This document shows, one piece after another, positions 1-7,410 of a DNA stretch of 21,682 nt. The stretch comes from Thermoplasmata archaeon (GTDB lineage Archaea; Thermoplasmatota; Thermoplasmata; Halarchaeoplasmatales; Halarchaeoplasmataceae): assembly GCA_019594025.1 (NCBI GenBank), contig JAFDUB010000017.1, positions 1-21,682 on the forward strand. Reading direction: 5' to 3'. The number at the start of each line of letters is the position of its first letter. The first letter of the stretch is position 1. Both the position numbers and the translations under genes were made by a program. The notes under the pieces were generated by a model. It did not search any database, was not told the DNA's origin, and was given only the letters and a program-made list of their open reading frames with translations.

Positions 1-2
1 AG

Positions 3-1337
3 AAGGCAATGGATGCCGGTAACCACCACGAAGCTATCAACCTAGCTATGCAAAGTGAGGGGGAGGTAGAGAGAATAGAACTGCAGAAGGACATCGCAAA
101 AAGAAGTATATCCACAGCACATAATAAACTAGAGGAGGCGGAGGAAAAGGGGATAAAGGTAGGAGACGCCGGGAAACTGTTGGACCAGGCAAAACAAGCC
201 TACAAAGGAGGATTTTACGTTAAAGCATTCGATAACGCCGTAAAAAGCGGAGACGAACTTAATAAACTGGTTAAGTTAGATCAAGAGGTATCAGAAAAAT
301 TGGATACTCTCCGGGAGTCGATCAAATCCATTGAGGGACTAGAGCTGGGAGAGGAGGATTTCAAAAGAAGGTTAGAAGAGATCGAACGCTCCGTAGAAAG
401 GGGGAGATACGGTAAGGCCATGGAGACGATAAAGGAGAGCGAGGAGGAAATAGAAGGATCGGGAGAACAACTAACTGAAACCATCGACCATATCGAAGAA
501 ATCATAGATTCGTTCGAACAGCAGGAAAAAGATATCGGAGAGGCTCGGAAATTTATTAATAAAGCGAGAGGGGTGTTAAAGATGGGAGAGGTCATCGAGG
601 CGTGCCAGCTCGTAAATAAAGCTAAGAAGGAATTCGGTGGAGACGTTGTGGAGGAGTACGAAAGATACATACAAGAGTCTAAAGAACTTATGAAGATGGC
701 AAAAAAGTTTGGAGCTTCCTTAGAGGATACCGAGGGATTGATTGAGGAGGCGGAAGCTTTAAAGAAGGACGATCTGTCAAGTGCCAGAGATAAAGCTGAA
801 GAAGCACTAGATAGTATAGAAAAAACTTTGGAACCCTACAGCCCGAAGGTGGTTCTTACGCTAAAAGGAACTCTTCAAAAAGACGGATGGGACGAAGTTA
901 AAGTTGAACTCGAAAATGCAGGACGTGGAGTCGCAAAAAACCCTGAATTGACAGCAAAAGGAGCGGAGTTAAAGAAAATCGAGCTTCCGTCTTTGCTAAA
1001 GGCAGGAGAGGTGCTGAAACTAGATTTAGAATTGAAGGCGATAGATGATACGGTAGTTCTACGGGCAGTTGGTACTCGTATCTTTGATCAGAAAGAGATC
1101 TCTCACGAAGTGGAGTTGGAAGTGAGTGAAAAAGGCTACGAGATGGTGGATGCCCTGGGAGACGAGAGCTGTGCCGTTTGCAGCGGGTCGATAAAAGAAG
1201 GGTTCGAGGTGATAAAATGTAACTGCGGTGAAACCATCCACAGGGCATGTGGGGAAAAAGAAGGAAAGTGTCCGAACTGCGGTAACGAGTTTAAATTTAA
1301 AAAGAAGGCTTCTAAGAGGGTGGCTTTGAAGATATGA
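3..1337 (+). CDS. Coiled-coil protein with Ig-like segment and C-terminal RING-like zinc finger (5' partial)
   Basis: The frame is open to the left edge of the window, so the first visible Met (base 9) is probably internal. Residues 1-275 (counted from that Met) are highly charged, Glu/Lys-rich helix with recurring blocks of the type A-x-x-L-L-x-x-A-x-x-A-x-x-x-G, a pattern common in long euryarchaeal coiled-coil proteins. Residues about 278-375 look like a beta-sandwich (alternating hydrophobics, LKGTLQKDGW, VELENAGRG), possibly Ig-like. The C-terminus has an eight-ligand zinc motif: C388, C391, C404, C406, H411, C414, C421, C424, followed by a basic tail. The order C4-H-C3 resembles RING-variant and PHD fingers and prokaryotic RING-like domains. 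The stop overlaps the queH start (ATGA), so the two are probably co-transcribed. The molecular function is unknown; a scaffold or assembly role is only a guess. No signal peptide can be judged because the N-terminus is missing. Confidence 0.8.
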   Translation, partial: KAMDAGNHHEAINLAMQSEGEVERIELQKDIAKRSISTAHNKLEEAEEKGIKVGDAGKLLDQAKQAYKGGFYVKAFDNAVKSGDELNKLVKLDQEVSEKLDTLRESIKSIEGLELGEEDFKRRLEEIERSVERGRYGKAMETIKESEEEIEGSGEQLTETIDHIEEIIDSFEQQEKDIGEARKFINKARGVLKMGEVIEACQLVNKAKKEFGGDVVEEYERYIQESKELMKMAKKFGASLEDTEGLIEEAEALKKDDLSSARDKAEEALDSIEKTLEPYSPKVVLTLKGTLQKDGWDEVKVELENAGRGVAKNPELTAKGAELKKIELPSLLKAGEVLKLDLELKAIDDTVVLRAVGTRIFDQKEISHEVELEVSEKGYEMVDALGDESCAVCSGSIKEGFEVIKCNCGETIHRACGEKEGKCPNCGNEFKFKKKASKRVALKI

Positions 1338-1852
1338 AGATTCTAATCCATGCCTGCTGTGCCCCGTGCTTGACCTATACGTACGAGTGTTTCAAGAAAA
1401 ACGATATAACAGTTTACTGGTTCAACCCGAACATACATCCCTATAAAGAGTACAAAAAGCGGCTTCAGTCCATGAAGATATTCGCCGATTTGAAGGAGTT
1501 AAAAGTAGTTTATGCAGATGATCATCTGCTACATGACTTCTTAGAAGGTGCAATAAAGGCAGATAATCGATGCAAATTTTGTTATGAGTGGAGACTGGGG
1601 GAAACCGGATTGTACGCCTCGGAAAATGATTTCGACGCTTTTACTACTACTTTAAGTATATCACCCTATCAAGACCACGAACTACTGCGTGAGTTAGGGG
1701 CGAAAATGGGTAGTAAATATGGGCTTGAATTCGTATACAAAGATATGAGAAACGGATTCCGGGAGAGTCACGAACTAGCTAGAAGATACGAGCTTTACCT
1801 GCAAAAATACTGTGGGTGTATATTCAGTGAAGAGGAGAGGTACAAAAGTTAG
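1334..1852 (+). CDS. queH: Epoxyqueuosine reductase, QueH family (DUF208)
   Basis: This 172-residue protein carries the QueH signature: an N-terminal HACCAPC motif (C8, C9, C12), the YWFNPNIHPYKEYKKR segment, a central RCKFCYEWRL motif (C80, C83), the TTLSISPYQ stretch, and the C-terminal YCGCIFS motif (C160, C162). QueH enzymes are iron-sulfur proteins that reduce epoxyqueuosine to queuosine in tRNA, a non-orthologous replacement for QueG. Length is normal for the family. The start codon overlaps the stop of the upstream coiled-coil gene by four bases, so translation is probably coupled. The TAG stop overlaps the TAA stop of the convergent aIF2-alpha gene (TTAG). Family membership is clear. 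The substrate in an archaeon is less clear, because archaeal tRNAs are known mainly for archaeosine at G15, not queuosine at position 34. Confidence 0.93.
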   Translation: MKILIHACCAPCLTYTYECFKKNDITVYWFNPNIHPYKEYKKRLQSMKIFADLKELKVVYADDHLLHDFLEGAIKADNRCKFCYEWRLGETGLYASENDFDAFTTTLSISPYQDHELLRELGAKMGSKYGLEFVYKDMRNGFRESHELARRYELYLQKYCGCIFSEEERYKS

Positions 1853-2640
1853 GTTTCTTTTCTGTAAAACTTACCCGTGCCGCCATGTTTTCCTATGAAT
1901 TCAACCGCCTTTTTGGCCTGGTCTTCGAATACTTCTTCAGCCATCTTATAGTCCGTAGATCGAACTTCGACCCTGTACTTAGGAGCTGCCATATAATTTA
2001 CTTCGACCCGAGAATCGCCTAAGTCGGAAAGGGTAGAGAGTGCTTCTTTAATATGTTGGATACCGTTCTTTTTTCTAGAGCTCAACTCCAGGTAGCCTGT
2101 GATGCTTACATAGGGAGGCGAAATGTTCTCTCTAGCTATTTGTGTAAAGGCATCAACCCATTCGCCTTGAAAGCCGGCTTCCTCTAGAGCATTTTCGTTT
2201 AGTGTACACCTTTCAAAGGCGTCGTATAAACTACCGATTTCTTCAATCAGGTCGTAAGCGAATTCTTCATAACACTCGTCCACCGTCCACCCAAGCTCTT
2301 CGGCTACAAGTGATAAAAGTTTCTCGGCCTTTTGGTGATTCTTCCATGCTTGAAGCTTCTCGCGGCGCTGATGTTCGTTTACCTGTTTTAAAGATAGATC
2401 TATATGAGCCTGATTTTTGTCAACCCTCAGAACTTTACACACTCTTTTTTGTCCTTCACGTATGTAATCCCTAATTCTCTTGACCCATCCTGAAGATATT
2501 TCAGATATGTGTATAAATCCTACTTTATCGTCGTATTCCTCAAGCTCGATAAAGGCACCGAAGTCCTTTACAGTTTGAACCTTACCAAGGACGAGTTCTC
2601 CCTCGCTGGGCCAATCATAATCTACCTCCTCTTCAGGCAT
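1849..2640 (-). CDS. eif2a: Translation initiation factor aIF2, alpha subunit
   Basis: A 263-residue protein, the usual length for archaeal aIF2-alpha. An S1 RNA-binding domain occupies roughly residues 12-86 (GELVLGKVQTVKDFGAFIEL, then VGFIHISEISSGWVKRIRDY and VLRVDKNQAHIDLSLKQV). A helical domain and a C-terminal alpha-beta domain follow; the latter binds the gamma subunit in the family. With the beta and gamma subunits it delivers initiator Met-tRNA to the 30S subunit. The start ATG shares one base with the stop of rps27e (TAATG), so it is the last visible gene of an L44e, S27e, aIF2-alpha operon. In many archaea nop10 follows this gene; here the convergent queH abuts it directly. Confidence 0.97.
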   Translation of the reverse strand: MPEEEVDYDWPSEGELVLGKVQTVKDFGAFIELEEYDDKVGFIHISEISSGWVKRIRDYIREGQKRVCKVLRVDKNQAHIDLSLKQVNEHQRREKLQAWKNHQKAEKLLSLVAEELGWTVDECYEEFAYDLIEEIGSLYDAFERCTLNENALEEAGFQGEWVDAFTQIARENISPPYVSITGYLELSSRKKNGIQHIKEALSTLSDLGDSRVEVNYMAAPKYRVEVRSTDYKMAEEVFEDQAKKAVEFIGKHGGTGKFYRKET

Positions 2641-2819
2641 TATTCAACCTCTTCTATTATCTCTCCTTTGAAGGAAGAATAACCTCCGGTGGGTTCAGCC
2701 AGACGTGCACCGCAAATATGGCAATCGACCGCCGATGCTGCCCGGGCGAAGGTGATCTGCTCGTTACCGCAGTCATCACATTTTACCTTAACAAACGAGG
2801 ATTTTATCTTCTCTGCCAT
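2640..2819 (-). CDS. rps27e: Ribosomal protein S27e
   Basis: A 59-residue zinc-ribbon protein of the small ribosomal subunit. The sequence begins MAEKIKSSFVKVKCDDCGNE and has a Cys4 zinc site (CDDC and CHIC) and the family hallmark ARLAEPTGGYSSFKGEI near the C-terminus. The start at 2819 is supported by a GGAG motif upstream, inside the 3' end of the L44e gene; only six bases separate the two genes. The TAA stop shares its last base with the aIF2-alpha ATG. The order L44e, S27e, aIF2-alpha is a well-known archaeal operon, which fits the co-directional tight packing. Confidence 0.96.
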   Translation of the reverse strand: MAEKIKSSFVKVKCDDCGNEQITFARAASAVDCHICGARLAEPTGGYSSFKGEIIEEVE

Positions 2820-2825
2820 GATGAT

Positions 2826-3104
2826 CTACTCCGTGAACTCCAGTCGACGTGAACGTATACACTTCTTCTGCCATGTCTTACCGCACTCGGAACAGGTGTA
2901 CTTGAGATACACCCTTTTGACCGGTTTACCGGCACCCGAGGGTTTGGACCACGGGAAACCACCGTATCCAGAAGTGACTCTCCTGAAACGTCTTTGTCCT
3001 TTACGCAGCTCGCTTCCAGGGCGGTTTTTTCCTTTGGATAGCTCCATATCGGTATGCGTATCACAACTCGGACAGTAGTCCTTTATTCTTCTAGGTCTTT
3101 TCAT
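2826..3104 (-). CDS. rpl44e: Ribosomal protein L44e
   Basis: A 92-residue basic protein of the large subunit, of family-typical length. It begins MKRPRRIKDYCPSCDTHTDM and has a Cys4 zinc site made of CPSC near the N-terminus and CSEC near the C-terminus, with the basic GKNRPGSELRKGQRRFRR and GGFPWSKP segments between. I chose the ATG at 3104 over an in-frame ATG at 3128 because a GAGGAG Shine-Dalgarno sequence lies seven bases upstream of it. It is the first gene of the L44e, S27e, aIF2-alpha cluster. A TATA-like GTTTTAATA and a short dyad lie just upstream. Confidence 0.96.
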   Translation of the reverse strand: MKRPRRIKDYCPSCDTHTDMELSKGKNRPGSELRKGQRRFRRVTSGYGGFPWSKPSGAGKPVKRVYLKYTCSECGKTWQKKCIRSRRLEFTE

Positions 3105-3120
3105 GTCGATTCTCCTCACT

Positions 3121-3135
3121 ATAGGCATGGCCTAT
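3121..3135. promoter_or_regulatory. Perfect dyad upstream of the L44e operon
   Basis: ATAGGC-ATG-GCCTAT gives two six-base arms around a three-base centre. It sits in the 38-bp gap between pncB and rpl44e, overlapping the expected core promoter region of the ribosomal operon (TATA-like GTTTTAATA on the minus strand immediately upstream). It could be an operator or a small RNA hairpin after pncB. No partner protein is known from the sequence. Confidence 0.35.
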
Positions 3136-3142
3136 TAAAACA

Positions 3143-4339
3143 TTACTCCTTTTCTAGATCTACTTTTTTCAACTGGTCTAAAAGCTGGGTTCGAAGAAGG
3201 GTTTCATCAACCCTTTCCATGGTTCGCACCCCGTTTTCCAGATACTTCTTCAGCATGGGCTCCATATCGGTGCCGCATCCACATTCCGGCGTATCTTCAT
3301 TATGCCATAGTAGATTTTTGTAGCTCAAACATTCGGGGCATCGGTAGGCCATTTTTTTACCGCTAAATTTGCCTCTTTTAGCCACTGGCTCTCCCTCTTT
3401 TTCAACGATATCCATGGCAAAATTTGTGGTCCGGGCGTTGGAAACACTGGTCCCCACTCCGAAGGAAGTTACCCCGGCCTTTTTTAAAGCGGGAATGGAG
3501 TACTCGTCCATCCCCCCGGATACGATTATATCGGCATTTATACCTCTCACATCCATCTCCCATTTTACCTCCTGAACTATCTTGATAAAATCTCCCCTCC
3601 TGGATGACGGGGTGTCCAACCGGACACCGTAAAGCTCCTCTCCCATGGCGTCGTGAGCCATAAAGGTTTCTAAAGTTTCATCATAATAGGTATCAACCAA
3701 GGCTATCCGTGGAACCTCTTCAGGGAGAACCTCATTGAATGCTCTGAAAGCGTCTTCTGGCGATCCGAAGATAATGGTAAGAGAATGGGGCATTGTACCA
3801 GTGGGTGTAACGCCGACTGCCTCAGCACCCGCTATACAGGATATTGCGTCACAACCTCCTATGTAAGCCGATCTATCGATCGACGGGGCGATAGCCGGGT
3901 GCATTCTCCTGATACCGAATGATATCACGGTGGCGTCTCCCGCCGCCTTTTTTACACGGGCGGCTTTTGTGGCTATGCCTGATGGATGGCAGATGAATCC
4001 AAGTAATGGAGTTTCGTATACACAGAACTCTTTGTAAGGACCCTGGACGAACATCACAGGGGTGAGCACACCCTTGTCATCCCTGGGGCGAAATACAGTA
4101 CCTTCGGGGAGTGAATACAGGTCAACTGGTTTGCCCTCCAGTAAAGTTAAAACATCGTCCAGACCGACGAAAACGCCCCAGTTTCCTTCTTCAGGTAGCG
4201 ATGTGGTGGTGAACTCCGCCACCACCTCTTCGTCGCCAACATCCTTGGACTCGAATATCTTCATCGTATTTTTAAAATAAACATCGGTTGTTTTTCCGCT
4301 CTTTATGTCCGCTTCCGAAGCTATGTGAAATGTATTCAT
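3143..4339 (-). CDS. pncB: Nicotinate phosphoribosyltransferase
   Basis: A 398-residue NAPRTase of archaeal type: nicotinate + PRPP + ATP gives nicotinate mononucleotide, the entry of the Preiss-Handler NAD salvage route. Recognisable segments are ETPLLGFICHPSGIATKAAR, ISFGIRRMHPAIAPSIDRSA, GTMPHSL, ALVDTYYDE, VRLDTPSSRRGD and IIVSGGMDE. Near the C-terminus is a Cys4 knuckle, C334, C337, C353, C355; a similar zinc-knuckle domain is known for the Thermoplasma acidophilum enzyme. I prefer the ATG at 4339 to the one at 4369: a TATA box at 4386-4393 would start transcription near 4364, inside or after the upstream ATG, leaving a leader of about 25 bases. It could be co-transcribed with L44e, which begins 38 bp downstream. 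Confidence 0.95.
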   Translation of the reverse strand: MNTFHIASEADIKSGKTTDVYFKNTMKIFESKDVGDEEVVAEFTTTSLPEEGNWGVFVGLDDVLTLLEGKPVDLYSLPEGTVFRPRDDKGVLTPVMFVQGPYKEFCVYETPLLGFICHPSGIATKAARVKKAAGDATVISFGIRRMHPAIAPSIDRSAYIGGCDAISCIAGAEAVGVTPTGTMPHSLTIIFGSPEDAFRAFNEVLPEEVPRIALVDTYYDETLETFMAHDAMGEELYGVRLDTPSSRRGDFIKIVQEVKWEMDVRGINADIIVSGGMDEYSIPALKKAGVTSFGVGTSVSNARTTNFAMDIVEKEGEPVAKRGKFSGKKMAYRCPECLSYKNLLWHNEDTPECGCGTDMEPMLKKYLENGVRTMERVDETLLRTQLLDQLKKVDLEKE

Positions 4340-4385
4340 TTTATCATCTTCTTTTTTAACCAGAAGCATTAAAGGGGATAAAACA

Positions 4386-4393
4386 TATTTATA
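4386..4393 (-). promoter_or_regulatory. TATA box for pncB
   Basis: The minus strand reads GTATAAATATG. Its centre lies about 50 bp upstream of the preferred pncB ATG (4339), predicting a transcript start near 4364 and a short leader. The same AT-rich block lies only a few bases upstream of the divergent gene at 4399, too close to serve as its TATA box. Confidence 0.5.
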
Positions 4394-4398
4394 CTTTG

Positions 4399-4851
4399 AT
4401 GAAACAATGTCCGTCTTGTTCCCGGATGGTGGAAGAGTTTATCGATCGGTGTCCGACATGCGGGTCCTTTATTTACCCTCCTAAAAAACGCAGTAAAAAG
4501 CCGGAGATCGCCGGAGGGTTGATGATTGTTTCCGCACTTTTGGCTATCTCCTTTGCCATAATATCCCTAACGGGGGTAGGAGAGTTGATGGAAGTTAGCC
4601 AAGTTGAAATAAGCGAAGAGTTAGATATGGACCTGCTGGAAACTGTACTTCAGATCTGTTTTGGGTTGATAATATTTCTAGGCGTGGTTCAAATTGTCGG
4701 AGGATACCTTGCTTATAACAGAAGGTACTGGGTATTCGCTATTATCTGTGCTATAATTGGAATATTCCTCATAGGTTTTTTCTTTATTTCAACGGTGGTT
4801 TCGATAATAGCCTTGGTACTTCTCTTCATGAGTAAGGACGAATTCGATTGA
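4399..4851 (+). CDS. Zinc-ribbon membrane protein of unknown function
   Basis: A 150-residue protein starting at ATG 4399 (preceded by an in-frame TTG). The first 25 residues form a zinc ribbon (KQCPSCSRM and DRCPTCGSF, two CxxC pairs). A basic linker (PPKKRSKKPE) leads to hydrophobic segments at about residues 37-60, 84-107, 111-128 and 130-145, consistent with four transmembrane helices, with a short acidic loop (EISEELDMDLLET) between the first two. By the positive-inside rule the ribbon should be cytoplasmic. Single zinc ribbons fused to small membrane domains are common in euryarchaea, but I do not recognise a specific family. It lies about 70 bp upstream of another zinc-ribbon gene. Confidence 0.85.
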   Translation: MKQCPSCSRMVEEFIDRCPTCGSFIYPPKKRSKKPEIAGGLMIVSALLAISFAIISLTGVGELMEVSQVEISEELDMDLLETVLQICFGLIIFLGVVQIVGGYLAYNRRYWVFAIICAIIGIFLIGFFFISTVVSIIALVLLFMSKDEFD

Positions 4852-4922
4852 AGGGGACAAACCAAAAGGTATAATACCACGATTTTCCATAAGGTATTGA
4901 AAGTTCACAGAGGTGTAGCGGC

Positions 4923-5270
4923 TTGGTAGAACAAGAATACATAAAATGCCCAGTATGCGATTCTTCCCTTAACAACGACTGCGACAGTTGCCCCCGCTGT
5001 GGTTTAACTAGGGGATTGATGAAAATGGATGAAGACCTAGAGGGAGGAATAGAGCATAACATTCCAGATAATATCGAGGACATGGCTCGTGAAGTGCTTG
5101 AGAACGGCGAAGAAGATATCTTGAAGGTCTTTAAAGGATTTAACCACTCTGGGAAAAGTACAAACGAGGAAGAATTGGTAGAAGAGGTGGTCTTCGAATG
5201 CCCCCTCTGTTCTACAGAGGTCGAGGAGGAGGAAGATGAATGTCCCGGCTGCGGTGCACTCTTCGAGTGA
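4923..5270 (+). CDS. Small acidic protein with two zinc ribbons
   Basis: A 115-residue protein starting with TTG. An in-frame TAA upstream and no other start leave TTG 4923 as the only good choice, and GAGGTG lies seven bases before it. It has an N-terminal ribbon (IKCPVCDSSL and DSCPRCGLTR), an acidic middle of about 60 residues rich in Glu and Asp, and a C-terminal ribbon (FECPLCSTEV and DECPGCGALFE). No membrane segment or signal is visible. It resembles the gene at 21262 in its N-terminal ribbon, its acidic body and the identical 12 bases CACAGAGGTGTA before the start, so the two are likely paralogues. Function is unknown; acidic zinc-ribbon proteins may act as protein adaptors, but nothing here proves that. 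Confidence 0.82.
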   Translation: MVEQEYIKCPVCDSSLNNDCDSCPRCGLTRGLMKMDEDLEGGIEHNIPDNIEDMAREVLENGEEDILKVFKGFNHSGKSTNEEELVEEVVFECPLCSTEVEEEEDECPGCGALFE

Positions 5271-5371
5271 GAATAATCTCTGAAACAGTTGAAATAATGA
5301 TTTATTAGATATTCTAATTTTAAATCGAACACCTGATGAAATAAAAAGCCGAAGGATGATTGTTGGATACC

Positions 5372-5383
5372 GGTGAATTCACC
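5372..5383. repeat. 12-bp perfect palindrome in an AT-rich intergenic region
   Basis: GGTGAATTCACC is fully self-complementary. It lies in the AT-rich 236-bp gap between the double zinc-ribbon gene and the XPD-type helicase, where I see no coding sequence or RNA gene. It is about 120 bp from the helicase start, further than a usual archaeal operator. Confidence 0.4.
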
Positions 5384-5467
5384 AAGTTCTTTCGTACAAA
5401 ATTCTTAATAGCCCAATAAAACATGTTTTCTGCAACATAATACCGCTTTCATTTTGCTTTAGAGCAT

Positions 5468-5497
5468 CCAAAAGTAATAATAATCACGTCCTTTTGG
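5468..5497 (+). promoter_or_regulatory. Inverted repeat flanking the presumed helicase promoter
   Basis: CCAAAAG (5468-5474) and CTTTTGG (5491-5497) are perfect inverted arms around a 16-base AT-rich centre that contains TAATAATAAT (5475-5484). That centre is 22-32 bp upstream of the ATG at 5507, the position expected for a TATA element of a leaderless transcript. The layout would let a dimeric repressor cover the promoter. This is an inference from position only. Confidence 0.35.
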
Positions 5498-5506
5498 GGT
5501 TTTTTG

Positions 5507-7408
5507 ATGCAGGGATTTTGCTACCGATGTGGTACCATGCTACCTCCCAATTCAGACGACTGTCCAAAGTGTAATAGAACCACTACTGGACCCGAGTTAA
5601 GAGAAGGAGGTAATGGGATATTTCCATACAAGAAGATCCGCAGCGGTCAGAAACAGTTCATGGAGGATTCGGAACGAGCTTTCAAAGATGGTAGAATCTT
5701 ACTGGCACATGCACCTACCGGCATAGGAAAGACCGTCGCCGCACTGACCGCCGCCGTTAAAGCCGCCGGCGGTCAAAAGATATTTTTCTTGACCAGTAAG
5801 CAGTCCCAGCACCGTATGGCGATAGATACCGTAAAGGAGCTTCGTAAAGACATCTCCGCGGTGGACGTGATATCTAAACAGCATATGTGTCCACTAGAGG
5901 AATCCCGATCTTTACCCTATGCAGCCTTCGAACGTTTCTGCAGTAAAGCGGGGAATAACCGCTGCAACACATACGGTTCAAGGATGAGAGAGGTGGTCGA
6001 TAAACTCAAAAAAAGACCGCTCCACGTCGATGAATTGACGAGAACCTGCTACCGTAATGGTGTTTGCCCTCACAAGGCGGCTCTCCAGGCCGCTCAGGAC
6101 GCTCAAATAGTGGTCTGTGACTATAACTACGTATTCTCCGATATTCGGGAAACCGTCCTTAAAACCGTAGAGACCGAGTTAGATGAGATATATCTCATCG
6201 TAGACGAGGCACATAATCTTCCAGACCGAATCAGGGCACACCTTAACGAGGAGATATCATTACCGTTACTCAGCGAAGCCTTCGCACTTCTAAATGAGTA
6301 CAACGCCGAACTCGCCGGTTTCGTTAAGCGGCTGACGAACGAACTGGCAGGTGTTGAAGAAAGTAAAAAAATGGTTGATAAGGAGTTTTTCGACGATATG
6401 GTGGATGTTGCTTTGAGAGGAGGATTCGGAAGGTACGAAGATGTTGGATCACTGATACCGGATTTGAACGAACACGCGGTCGCACTGATCGAACGTGATG
6501 CCGCCGCCACCGCACCATTACACCTGGTATCCTTTTTGAGCCAATGGCGGCACGAAGGAGAGGAGGTGTTCAGAAGTTTCAAACCCGACCCACCAACTTT
6601 GAGAGTGAGTTTACTTGATCCTGCATACTTATCGGCAGAGGTATTTGACGAAACACCCGGAGCGGTACTCATGAGCGGTACCCTTCATCCCGGAGAGATG
6701 TACGCCGATCTGTTAGGGATAGATAATCCGATCATCAAACGGTACAGTTCTCCCTTTCCACCTGAAAACAGGAAGGTGGTGAGTGTGAGCAATCTAACCA
6801 CCTCTTACAAGGAGAGAAGCATACCCATGTATCAGGCTTATGCCAATGCCATAGCCGACGTGTGCAACAACACATCCGGTAACGTGGCGGCTTTCTTCCC
6901 ATCCTACAGCCTGATGAACAAGATAATCGACCGTTTGGAGCGTGTACACCTCAAAAAACAGATGTTGATCGAAGAGCGTTCGTTGGGAAAACGTGACAAA
7001 GAAGAGATGGTGGATAAGCTGCATATAAATAACGATAAACTTCTACTAGGAGTGCAGGGAGGCAGCCTTTCCGAAGGGGTGGATTATCGTAACAACATAT
7101 TATCCAGCATACTCATAGTCGGCATACCCTTTCCACCCCCTTCCTTAGAGTTAGACGCTTTGCAGGCCTACTACACAAATAAGTTCGGAAGACAGAAGGG
7201 ATATGACTATACTCGAATATATCCCGCCTTGAACAGGGTACTCCAGGCCGCCGGGCGTCCCATACGTTCAAAAGAAGACAAAGCATTTATCGTTCTTATG
7301 GACAAAAGGTTCAACTACTCACGCTACAAAAACTCCATGCCCTCTGATTTTATTTACAGCTCCACCGACGAACTAACTTCTGTTTGTAGAACCTTTTTCA
7401 ACCGTTAG
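5507..7408 (+). CDS. XPD/Rad3-type iron-sulfur DNA helicase with N-terminal zinc ribbon
   Basis: A 633-residue superfamily 2 helicase. Residues 5-22 form a zinc ribbon (C5, C8, C19, C22) not part of the usual archaeal XPD. Helicase motifs follow: Q48 region, Walker A APTGIGKT (69-76), DEAH box (233-236), MSGTL (389-393), GSLSEGVDY, and motif VI QAAGRPIRS (580-588). Cysteines C128, C145, C153, C181 and C187 lie in the expected iron-sulfur domain, and four of them probably hold the cluster. XPD family enzymes unwind DNA 5' to 3' in repair or genome maintenance. Start at ATG 5507; the TTG just before it is less likely. The stop is two bases from the convergent gene at 7411. DinG-type helicases are related, but the DEAH box and iron-sulfur insertion favour XPD. 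Confidence 0.92.
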   Translation: MQGFCYRCGTMLPPNSDDCPKCNRTTTGPELREGGNGIFPYKKIRSGQKQFMEDSERAFKDGRILLAHAPTGIGKTVAALTAAVKAAGGQKIFFLTSKQSQHRMAIDTVKELRKDISAVDVISKQHMCPLEESRSLPYAAFERFCSKAGNNRCNTYGSRMREVVDKLKKRPLHVDELTRTCYRNGVCPHKAALQAAQDAQIVVCDYNYVFSDIRETVLKTVETELDEIYLIVDEAHNLPDRIRAHLNEEISLPLLSEAFALLNEYNAELAGFVKRLTNELAGVEESKKMVDKEFFDDMVDVALRGGFGRYEDVGSLIPDLNEHAVALIERDAAATAPLHLVSFLSQWRHEGEEVFRSFKPDPPTLRVSLLDPAYLSAEVFDETPGAVLMSGTLHPGEMYADLLGIDNPIIKRYSSPFPPENRKVVSVSNLTTSYKERSIPMYQAYANAIADVCNNTSGNVAAFFPSYSLMNKIIDRLERVHLKKQMLIEERSLGKRDKEEMVDKLHINNDKLLLGVQGGSLSEGVDYRNNILSSILIVGIPFPPPSLELDALQAYYTNKFGRQKGYDYTRIYPALNRVLQAAGRPIRSKEDKAFIVLMDKRFNYSRYKNSMPSDFIYSSTDELTSVCRTFFNR

Positions 7409-7410
7409 AT

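Noticed and set aside
4826..5332. 168-aa minus-strand ORF opposite the double zinc-ribbon gene
   Set aside because: Low-complexity serine-rich translation that mirrors the acidic codons of the plus-strand gene; no promoter, motif or domain.
6127..6672. 181-aa minus-strand ORF inside the helicase gene
   Set aside because: It lies fully antisense to conserved helicase sequence and is Ser-rich with no recognisable domain.
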